DNA of 64,000 bases from Ipomoea triloba (taxonomy: Eukaryota > Streptophyta > Magnoliopsida > Solanales > Convolvulaceae): the NCBI RefSeq assembly GCF_003576645.1, contig NC_044917.1:7798503-7862502 (forward strand), in the 5' to 3' direction. The notes beneath the pieces are model-generated. The model saw only the letters and a program-made list of their open reading frames with translations. It did no database searches and was not told the DNA's origin. Of the stretch, positions 55,369 through 64,000 are shown in pieces; the first letter of the stretch is position 1; each line of letters begins with the position of its first letter. Position numbers and translations under genes: made by a program.

Positions 55369-55784
55369 AGAAGATTGGAGCAAATGGAGAGCAGCTTTAT
55401 GCAATAAAGCGAAACGACGTGCATATAAATAGAAGGCACAGGTTAATCAATGAAGAAATTGAAGAGGGTGGCCGACGGCGTTCCCCGTAGTGATGGGTGT
55501 GTTAGGGTTTGAAGCTTAACTATATAGTAAGGGTGACTGCGGTCTGCGGTACAATTATCTGTTTGGATACAAAGAATTTATCAGAGTAGAGGCTTATAGT
55601 ATTCCAATACTAATAAATTTTGAGGAATTTTTGTAAAAGTAATTATGAAAGTGCAATGTAATAAAGTCAGTTATATTAAAAAAAAAAATGAAAGAGAGGA
55701 TGAGAATGAATTGAAAAATAACAAAATCAAAATACAAATTTAAAAAATAAATAAATAATCTAATAATTTATGCTCCCAGTTGAA

Positions 55785-55904
55785 TTTGCATCTCACATGT
55801 TGTGACTTGTGAGGCATGTATCCTCACCTCACTGTCAAAAACTATTTGCATTTCACATGTTGTGACTTGTGAGGCATGTATCCTCACCTCACTGTCAAAA
55901 ACTT
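55785..55904. repeat. Perfect-register tandem duplication, 2 x 60 bp
   Basis: TTTGCATCTCACATGTTGTG at 55785 and TTTGCATTTCACATGTTGTG at 55845 begin two 60-bp units that differ at about two positions. Confidence 0.95.
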
Positions 55905-57300
55905 AATACTTACAGTAGAACCTTATATCTTCTCTCTCCTTCACATAGGCGTACAAATTTACAAAAATTATTGAAAAGTTACTATTGATGTATTGGAACA
56001 AGTATTATAGGATTGCTTAAGGGAGCTTCTTCAAGCAGACACGGACGATGCCATTTCGCATAAAATTACATACATGTTCCCTCTGTTGCACCCCCAAAAA
56101 AAAAAAGATATATGTGCTTCATAGAGTATAACTTCCACAAAATATTCAAATTTGATTGAAGGAAAAAAAAAAGTGAATAAAAATAATGAAAGACGTAACA
56201 CATTACAGGGAATAGAAAATGAGAATAACAAATTGAAGTATATGTAAAATTATTCATTAAAGAAATCGAAATAGATATTACAAAAATTTTGATGTGTGGA
56301 CCAATATATGTTTGATACTAGATCCAAATAAATTATGAGATTTTAGTTTACATCTTGTACAAATACTATAGTAGACTCTTATTAGTGTCTGCGGTAACTT
56401 TTACAGTTGTATAATTCATACAGAAAAATACTATTCGTATTTATACTTTTTACTCATTCTCACCAAATTTGAATGTTGAATTTTCGTTGAGATCCGCAGA
56501 AAAAAAAAATAACTAATCATCTCAATTAATGGATAAATATGTCCAAACAAAATTCCAAACTTATGTCGAAATAGATAAGTCAACAAAAAAGTGTGAGCTT
56601 TTATTTATTAAATCTTTTCATTTAAATAATAAATTATTATTATTATTATTGAATTTAATAAAAATCTTATTGTTTTGCTTATGTCTAATTGAATTTATTT
56701 TAGTGAGACAAACACGTGGAACATAATACGGCAAAACAGGATGTACACCATTGAATGTCGTCAAAATTGTGAGCACACTTCTATATTATCACATGCACAT
56801 TTATACATCATGCACCACCACCATTAATGAAAATAATGATTAGAAACTCTAGTTGATTCACAAACTTGATTAGTGCATGAACAAATCATTTGATGCAAAC
56901 CAAATTCATAATGCATTGGTGCACAAGTATAGTTTTGTTGTCATATTTGATAATATTGACAAAATCTACAATCACTTATAATATAAAAAAATGTGTAATT
57001 TTAACACCGTTAATATTACAAAGGAGAAATTTTAGTAATATAACTATATATTTAGATATGAATAAAAGATTTTTCTCTTGTAGAGTTTTTGATAAAAAAT
57101 TTTTAAAAAATATTTTTTTAATGAGTAATTGCTAGAGATTTGATTGATTGAATTAAATGCGACAATAAAAATATATTTATGTATTAAATGTAGCAAAATT
57201 AATAATTAAGGACTAAATGTAAGAAGTGGTAATAGTTGAGGACCAAAAATAACAATAGCTTTGTCGGCAATGGGCATCCTCACTCCTCATTCCCTTGGCC
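55905..57300. other. AT-rich intergenic DNA
   Basis: No recognisable gene or element; ends in the core promoter of the Ole e 1-like gene. Confidence 0.35.
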
Positions 57301-57311
57301 AGTCGGTGTCA

Positions 57312-57317
57312 TATAAA
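57312..57317 (+). promoter_or_regulatory. TATA box of the Ole e 1-like gene
   Basis: TATAAA lies only 12 bp before the ATG at 57329 and about 50 bp before the ATG at 57368. With transcription usually starting about 30 bp downstream, the first ATG would be outside the mRNA. Confidence 0.6.
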
Positions 57318-57367
57318 GGCGAGAGAAAATGAAATACGAAAGCTGTGAAGCAGACTGGGGAACTAGA

Positions 57368-59179
57368 ATGGAGTGGAATCGGGGGAAACTTTTCACTCTA
57401 ATCTATCTCAATCTAACTCTAATTCTCTTGATAAGAAGCTCGAGAGCTTGGACCGGCGAAATCCATGGCAGAGTCGTTTGTGATGTCTGCGGCGATTCTA
57501 CTGTTGGCCCTGAAGACCATGTTTTGGAAGGTAATCTTTCTTACCATTCCATCTCTGTTGCTTCTTTTCTCTCTTTTCAGATTCTTTTTTTATTTTGATG
57601 CTAATTTATTTCAAGCTTCAGTAGATAGAACGGGTTGGAACTCAACATAGAGAATTTAGGCATTAGATTCTGAGATTTTCCTTTAATCTCGTTCCATTTT
57701 TTATGCAGTACTTTGTGATGTTCATGGTTTGATTAATAATATAAGCTATTTGATAGGTTTCGAGTTCAAATATTTATTGGAATTTTCTGTATTTTAGAGA
57801 AATTTCTTTGTTTTCGTTTGTTAGTCTATTGAAGTGTTGACCTTTTTCAGAATTTTGAGTATTGTTGAGTGAAAAGTCGATATTTTCTTGGTTGATTTTG
57901 TGAAAGTTCAGTATTTGGCACCTTGTATTTCCCTATTGTATTGCACCTTGTATTTGCTTGTTAATTATGTGGTAAATTTTACTTGATTATGCAAAATCTC
58001 TGCTGTAAAATCATATGGAGTATGATGGTATATTAGGATATAAATGTAAACTGGAAGCTGGTTTTCCCTCTGTTATGCTGAAGGTGTGAAGCTTGAGTTA
58101 GATGTTGTTTGCAACACCTCTTTCTTCCTTAATTATTACGGAGTATTATTACTGTTTTATTAATATTGAATGTGAGTTTCAGACATTTTCCATTGCTTTT
58201 ATGAAATGTAAGCAATATTTGGGTTTTCGTCTTGCATTAAGGGGAAGGAGAAGGATCTTTAATTGAATTCACCCGCGAAATAAGCTGGATGTTTTCTGAA
58301 TCAACAACTAAAACCAATTGAATGTGCAAGGATGCTGTACTGTAGTAGATCAAATTCTTCTTCGACAGTTTGTGTTTCTAAAGCTAGTTGACAGTGTAGT
58401 TTTGATTTCTAGCAATTATCTGACTTCGATTGAAACGATTTCTTCTAGGAATCTGGTTTTCCACTATTAGCCGCTTTGTAGCCAAAATGTTTGGTTACTA
58501 ACTTACTATATCTCATAATTCCTCCAACTCCCTTTCAAGATCAGTACTCGGTGTGAATTGGGATATACAGTTCCATAGTTCTGCTGGTGGTTCATTCTCT
58601 CTAATAGCTATTCCTAGAAACCGTACATTTAGTTCATATTGAACAGATGGTGTGATACATATTGATGTTTGTATTATATGTTGGTTTTTTACTCTGGCCT
58701 ATCAGATCCATCTGTTGGAAATTCTATCCTTCTGCATAGAAGTCATAGAGAATCATGTCGTTTTTAGTCCAAGTTTTAATCATCCCGCTTCATAGAGCAT
58801 ACAATGCTTGTTTATACTAGAATAGAATATTTACTCAAAACTGTGGAGAAACTTTATCTGAGGACAATCTGGTTCTTCTCATTTTCTGGTTGCAGGAGCA
58901 GAGGTTGCCGTTCTTTGCATAACAAAGTCCGGGGAAGTTCTAAACTATCAGGCGTTCACAAACTCCAACGGGATATACACAGTAGCGGAGACTATGCCAG
59001 AGAGTGATCGCTGGGACGCATGCCTAGCTCGGCCCATAAGCAGCTTCCATGAACAATGCACGCACCTGAGAGATGGCAGTTCGGGAGTTAAGTTCAGCTA
59101 CAATCACAAATCAGGCTATTCACATACTGTCAAACCGTTTGTTTATCATCCCGCCATCCTCCCAACCTACTGCATATGA
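57368..59179 (+). CDS. Pollen Ole e 1 / extensin-like secreted protein, 2 exons, 148 aa
   Basis: Secreted cell-wall-associated protein of the Ole e 1 family. Exons 57368-57530 and 58896-59179; GT-AG intron of 1365 bp, phase 1. A signal peptide is clear: MEWNRGKLFTLIYLNLTLIL then RSSRA, with cleavage near AWTGEIHG. The mature part has the family pattern GRVVCDVCGDS, then GAEVAVLCITKSGEV, YTVAETMPES, DACLARPISSFHEQC with paired Cys, and ends YHPAILPTYCI. An in-frame ATG at 57329 would add 13 residues, but the TATA position favours 57368. Function beyond the family is not known. Confidence 0.88.
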
Positions 59180-59789
59180 TGAGTGCAGTTTCCTCTTGCA
59201 AGGGGGAAAGTGGGGATTTTTGGGTTGTGATGGAAATTGTAAATTTGTGGTAATGCTCACCCCATAACATATGCCAGTCATTTTGGTATGCATGAGTATT
59301 TATAAGTATACTTTTCTTTGTACATTTGAAATCGAATTTGGCCAGGTCAGGTAAAGTGTAATATTACATTTATTTTTTGGTAGGACCATTATTTTTTTGA
59401 TTGAAATGCTTTGATTAATTAGCTATCAAATAAAGCAGGGGAGATGAATCAAAACACGCAAGCAATTATAGTTTGGATGGATGGAGATGATAGAAGTTCC
59501 GGAGTATGATCAGCAGAACTTATAAACATACATATAGAAAGCCCTTGTCAACTCTGCACATATACGTGCAGGTGTGCGTATATTATTGAATCTGAGATTA
59601 ACTTAAAGTATGCTAATTTTTAGGGTGATTTTTTAGGTTGTCTCATGAATTCTTATTATCTATCAGACTAGTAAACTGTAAAAGTGTAATATTAATATTT
59701 ATTTGTGAGACTTAATCATGATTGAATTGATGATTACTGTAAAAAGGATTACTTATGTAATATTAATATATATTATTAATTAATAATAA

Positions 59790-60110
59790 TCTATACTATT
59801 AATAAAAATAATATCCTCAGTTTTAACTTCCCGTCCAAAACAGGCCTATAATATTTTGGTGTGAGTAATATTATATAATATGGTAATACAATTCCTATCC
59901 CTAATACAATTGTAAATTTAAATAGAATTCCTAATATTATGGTTTGCGTAATATTATAAAATATGGTAATACAATTCCTATTCCTAATACAATTGTAAAT
60001 TCAAATAGAATTCCTAATAAAATATATTCTTCCCTTCCTATTCGTAATACAATTCTAGACTAGAATTACTAATGGTAATAATTCAGTATATATATTTCTC
60101 TGCAACGCAA
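59790..60110 (+). mobile_element. Short Helitron-like segment
   Basis: Opens with TCTATACTATTAATAAAA directly after an A, as Helitron 5' ends do, and ends near a small GC motif (CTCTGCAACGCAA) that resembles the degenerate 3' hairpin. The next Helitron start follows at once. Confidence 0.55.
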
Positions 60111-60349
60111 TCTATACTATTAATAAAAACAATATCCTCAGTTTTAACTTCCCTTCCAAAACAGACCTATAATATTATGGTTTGCGTAATATTGTAAAAT
60201 ATGGTAATACAATTCCTATCCCTAATACAATTGTAAATTCAAATAGAATTCCTAATATTATGGTTTGCGTAATCTTTATATATATAAAAACAAAATCCTC
60301 CAAAAGGAAATCTTCCTTCCCGCCCAAAATATTGTACATTAAAACAATT

Positions 60350-60690
60350 AAAATAATAGAATAATATTAAAACAATACAATTCCTATACTACAATTCCAA
60401 TACAATTCGTATCAAATAAATCTGCTATTAAAACACGAAATCCAATACTACAGAATAATATTAAAACAATACAATTCCTATACTACAATTTCAATACAAT
60501 TCGTATAAACAATAGAATAATATTAAAACAATACAATTTCTATACTACAATTCCAATACAATTCGTATCAAATAAATCTGCTATTAAAACATGAAATCCA
60601 ATACTACAAAATGATGTCTACTATTCTACAATTCCTATACTACAATTCCAATACAATTCGTATACTACAATTCTTTTACAATTCCTATAC
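60350..60690. repeat. Tandem repeats in the Helitron 5' region
   Basis: Units combining AATATTAAAACAATACAATT, CCTATACTACAATTCCAATA and (in two of three) CAAATAAATCTGCTATTAAAA occur three times, followed by short CTACAATTC repeats. Confidence 0.85.
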
Positions 60691-60780
60691 TACAATTCCT
60701 CCGTCAATTCATATTATAAATACATTCATCTATTAGAAATTTTATAACCTACTCACACAAATCGAAATAGTAAAACGATA

Positions 60781-61860
60781 TTGTCACGCAAATCTTTCAA
60801 CAATATTGTTCTTTCACTAATGGGGTCTATTTTTGTCTCTGCTTCCGACCTATCTCCCAAGACGAGAAGGAGTTGTATTAGACTCCGGCTAATGCGTTGT
60901 TATTTGTCAAGGGAATATCCACATTCCACAATCAACCAACACACACTGGAGTGCTTACTCCATGACTCCCAGGTAAATGCTATTAAGTTTAAAAGTGTAT
61001 ATAAATTAGGGAGAGCAGATTGTGACTATATCGTGGCCGAATTTTGTTCTATGAATTAGAGGAAAAAAGGTTGTGTAAATTTTGCGGTGGTTGGCATTTT
61101 GTAGTGAACACTGTAGCCATATTTAATATTTGCACTTGGAGAGCATTACAATATTTTTTTTTTCTTTCTTCAGAGAACTTGTATCCATTTACAAATTCCT
61201 AAAGAGTTTGTGGTTAAGTTCAAGAAACATTGAAGGCTCCCGGAAGAGTGGATAGCAATATGCTAAATTGCTAATTGGTAAATTCTTCTTTAAATCTTAT
61301 TCTATACTAGATGTGTTTTTATTTCTTTTTTTTTTTTTTGGTGTTTTTATTTCTTTTTGTTATACTAAATTTCTAATAGTATACATTTATGAATGCCAAT
61401 TTTAAATCTTTTGTCAAGAAACATTTTATCAGACCAAAATAATATTAAATATACATGCATCTTTATTAATACTTTAAATATTTAGTTGCTACAAAATATA
61501 TAAATTTTAGTTTCGCAATATAGGATACAAAAGGTCATTTATTGCAAATCTTTTGTTTGGTTTTTTGCAGATTTGATTGGCCTTGTTGTTTTCATTAATG
61601 AGCAAAAAGTTGTCCAAGTTAATTCAAATCCTCAAAGGTTGATTGATTTTGTCATTGAAGACTCTCGGTATGTGTTTGTTTGGATGTCTTTTTGATTTGT
61701 TTAAGTATAAATTTAGGCATCATCATGCTCATTGTTGTTTTCACTACTCAGGGGTAGTCGGCTCACTGTTACTCTATGGGAGGAGCACGTGGATTCTGTT
61801 TTGCCTTACTATAATGTTGATTTGGCAGAATCACTGATTGTCCTTCAAGTTCCAGCATAA
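60781..61860 (+). pseudogene. RPA1 (70 kDa)-like gene relic in the Helitron
   Basis: Three pieces resemble replication protein A large subunit, a usual passenger of plant Helitrons. Piece 1, about 60790-61059: IRLRLMRCYLSREYPHS, then HTLECLLHDSQVNAIKF, like the start of an OB fold (DBD-A). Piece 2, 61571-61667: DLIGLVVFINEQKVVQV ... IDFVIEDSR, spliced by GT-AG to piece 3, 61752-61860: GSRLTVTLWEEHVDSVL to a TAA, like DBD-B. The first 20 codons lack an ATG in the listed frame and the gene ends early without the zinc-finger DBD-C, so it is truncated. Confidence 0.65.
61313..61356 (-). repeat. Target-site duplication around a poly-T stub
   Basis: GTGTTTTTATTTCTTTTT at 61313 is repeated from 61341, with only T9 and G between. 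It lies inside the Helitron, so it is younger than the Helitron. Confidence 0.55.
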
Positions 61861-62893
61861 ACAATTCTCATTGATATTTGCATATGCCATGACTATAAAC
61901 AAAAGCTAAGGCCAAACACTAACTCACGTTGGATTATTGTTAAAAAAATCGGTCTTTAGTCAGGGTCAATTGTATGTGGCTTTCTCCCGAGTCAGTCATC
62001 CTTTGTGAAATTCTGCCAGACAATATTAAAGAGAAAATGAAAAAGAAAACTGATTTTACTAATTGATTGAAAATATAAAAAAATCATAATGGAAAAGGAA
62101 AATTAGGCAAATTGAAAAAGGGAATGGATATTACTAATTGACTGCAAATTATTTAAAAACTTAAAAAAAATTAATTAAACATGACTGTTAGATTTTTTAT
62201 AATAGTTACAATTAATTCATTCAAATATGAAGGAGGAAGAAAAACTAAATGTGATCGGGTGAAAATTAATATACTTAAAGTATAAAAGTATTAGTGTAAT
62301 TGACTAATAATAGTTGCCTAATAATTATTATGATAATAACATTGGTCGTTGAATTTATTTTTATAATAATTATAATTAAATTATTTCTCATTTTTCTCAT
62401 ATTTATTTTAGTAATAATATAATTACATAAGTCATATTACATATCGATCTTTTTAAGATAATTGTAGACAAACAAGTCATATATATTTCAATTAATTGAG
62501 TTATACTTTTGCACTAATCTTATAATCAAATAAATGTACACGTTCAATATTAGAATTTTTTTAATAATTTTCTTTATTTTTATTATCTAAATATATAATA
62601 AAAAATTTATTTGTGCATCGCACTGGTAATTGAACAATTATTTGCTCTAATTCAAGCAAGAAAAACACCAGACAACATAATTGATCCAACCAATTTCATC
62701 AATTGCGCTATACAATATTCGATGTTATAATTTATATAATTGTATATCGATCTAAATATTCTTAAAATATTATAACAAATCCATTCCGTGCAACGCATGG
62801 GCGAAAATATTAGTAATAATAATAATACTTAACATTATTATTATTATTTAATAAAAAAATAAATTTTAATCTTTTTTCAGAAAGAATAAAACA

Positions 62894-63119
62894 TAAGGGC
62901 CGGCTGCCCTTAGTTTTGCCACTTTTCCCACATCGGTGGGAAAAGTGGCATGGGAGCCTTGAGGCTCCTATAAAAGGAGCCTCAAGGCTCCAACTTAAAC
63001 ATAAAGTCCCACCCGTTGGTGGGCATGCATTGTGCCAACTCACAGAGTCGGCCTTTGCATTCACGGAGCCGAAATTTCTCGGCTCCACAGTACAATCTTA
63101 GTGGTTTGGCCGACTCTGT
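62894..63119. other. Cluster of six perfect hairpins, one with a TATA box in its loop
   Basis: Stems: TAAGGGC/GCCCTTA (62894-62912); TGCCACTTTTCCCAC/complement with a 4-base loop (62917-62950, 15 bp); GGAGCCTTGAGGCTCC/complement around TATAAAA (62953-62991, 16 bp); CCCACC/GGTGGG (63008-63023); ACAGAGTCGGCC/complement (63042-63119, 12 bp) enclosing GGAGCCGA/TCGGCTCC (63065-63086). All stems are perfect. GC content is well above the flanks, which are (ATT)n-rich on both sides. CCCACATCGG within it is common in plant short LTR elements, so a TRIM or solo LTR is possible. Confidence 0.75.
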
Positions 63120-63304
63120 CAATTATTATTATTTTTAATAAAATTATGAAAAAAATTTACTCTCTAAAAGTACACGACACGTGGTTGTTTGTGAGAAAAT
63201 TGCATCAATGAGATATGAGACAGATTTTGGAAACTGTTGGTCTACCACGCATATATAGCTACATAGGATTTGTCACCATATCAAATTGAAACATTGTTAT
63301 CTAA

Positions 63305-63689
63305 TGATGGGTAAATACCCCCAGTGACTACTGTAGAAATATAATGTGTATAGTCCGTGTAATATTGTACCCCTAAAAGTCGGGTGTCCCTTAGAAATTG
63401 TTAAGGGTCAAATGTAATATTATATTCCTGAAGGGTCAGGTCCTATTTCTATATAAAGGACCGACCCTCCCTTTAATGGCATCCTGGATCCTGGATCCTC
63501 AATCTGAAGGACTCACTGAGCTCCTTCCTTCTCCCTTCCATCTTCTTCTCTCTTCTTCTCCAAGAAGGAAGCCATGGCTTCCTTTCCCCTTCTCCCTGCA
63601 ATCATCCATACACCGATCCATACACTACATCATACACAATCAAACACACGTGGTGTAAATCCGTACCCCCGTTTACATTTACGCCATCA
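63305..63689 (+). repeat. 5' LTR of a Gypsy-type retrotransposon (385 bp)
   Basis: Begins TGATGGGTAAAT and ends ATTTACGCCATCA, so the ends are TG...CA with a 6-bp inverted repeat (TGATGG/CCATCA). TATAAA at 63452-63457 is the likely promoter. The primer site follows directly. Confidence 0.8.
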
Positions 63690-63690
63690 T

Positions 63691-64000
63691 TGGCGCCGTC
63701 TGTGGGGAATGCGACGAAATGCCGTGTTCCTCTAATCAACAAGATGACATTCACCATCCTCAAGCACCATCAACAACAACAAAAACGAATTACGAACCAA
63801 ACGCCAGCGACCGTGGCCGAAAACTTTTTCCAATGCATGCGCTCGACACGGGGAAAGATTGTCCTCTCCAGCTCCAGTCCAGGCGAGAATGAAAAAGAAG
63901 AAGAAGTGTACTAACACCGGCCACCGGCCTCCGCCGACACTGCCATCAACCGTCGGACATCGCGGTTAGCTATCGGTCAAAGAAGAAGGAAAACGAAGGG
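63691..64000 (+). mobile_element. Start of the retrotransposon interior, with primer-binding site; runs off the window
   Basis: TGGCGCCGTCTGTGGGGA at 63691 is the primer-site sequence seen in many plant Gypsy elements. The following 300 bp are the untranslated leader or early gag and show no clear domain. Confidence 0.7.

Larger units (their letters stand above)
60111..62814 (+). mobile_element. Helitron carrying an RPA70-like gene relic
   Basis: The 5' end is TCTATACTATTAATAAAA at 60111, nearly the same as at 59790. The 3' end has a CCGTGCAACGCATGG hairpin at 62786-62800 and stops TTAG before T at about 62813, close to the CTRR rule. A second hairpin GTGCATCGCAC at 62613-62623 suggests a nested second 3' end, and TCTTTATATATATAAAA at about 60272 a further 5' end. 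Inside are tandem repeats and an RPA-like gene. No Rep/helicase part is seen, so it is non-autonomous. Confidence 0.7.

Noticed and set aside
60350..60690. CRISPR-like array
   Set aside because: Units are contiguous AT-rich tandem repeats without unique spacers, in a eukaryotic Helitron.

Overview
The window is nuclear DNA from a flowering plant, almost certainly a eudicot. It is AT-rich, has intron-split genes with GT-AG borders, carries chloroplast-targeted proteins and a plant-type initiator tRNA, and is crowded with plant transposons (Tnt1-like Copia, a Gypsy-type LTR, Helitron, MITEs, tRNA-derived SINEs, LINE relics). I cannot name the species; an asterid such as Solanales is only a guess.

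Layout. 0-3.2 kb: SINE pieces, a 0.5 kb foldback element and a LINE-type RNase H relic. 3.7-7.6 kb: a five-exon plastid glucose-6-phosphate/phosphate translocator (+). 9.3-12.3 kb: a six-exon Spg1/SGP1-type small GTPase (-) with a MITE in its last intron. 12.4-19.7 kb: gene-poor, with SINEs, a 369-bp Mutator-type MITE with perfect 9-bp target duplication, and microsatellites. 19.77-24.05 kb: a young, complete-ended Copia element (-) that lacks reverse transcriptase/RNase H, followed by a foldback element built from a ~22-bp minisatellite. 24.7-28.5 kb: AT-rich DNA with MITEs. 28.6-29.7 kb: LTD/GDC1 ankyrin protein (-), then an initiator tRNA-Met (+). 30.9-31.7 kb: two small plant proteins in tail-to-tail arrangement that look like relatives of one another. 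36.2-42.9 kb: a plant organellar DNA polymerase I gene (-) whose exons are all recognisable but which carries several stops and frameshifts and an assembly gap. 45.1-46.9 kb: a PBL-type receptor-like cytoplasmic kinase (-). 49.5-51.4 kb: an intronless plant mobile domain protein (-). 52-55.5 kb: degraded Copia pieces. 57.3-59.2 kb: an Ole e 1-like secreted protein (+). 59.8-62.8 kb: nested Helitrons with an RPA70-like gene relic. 62.9-63.1 kb: a dense cluster of perfect hairpins. 63.3-64 kb: 5' LTR and primer site of a Gypsy-type element leaving the window.

The host genes do not form one pathway. Three relate to plastids or organelles (sugar-phosphate import, LHCP sorting, organellar DNA replication); the others act in cell division signalling, immune/receptor signalling and the cell wall. 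The most unusual content is in the mobile DNA: the RT-less Copia element, the repeated pattern of nearly bodiless retroposon insertions, the minisatellite foldback and the hairpin cluster. No clearly new enzymatic system was found; the hairpin cluster and the paired small genes are the least explained items.
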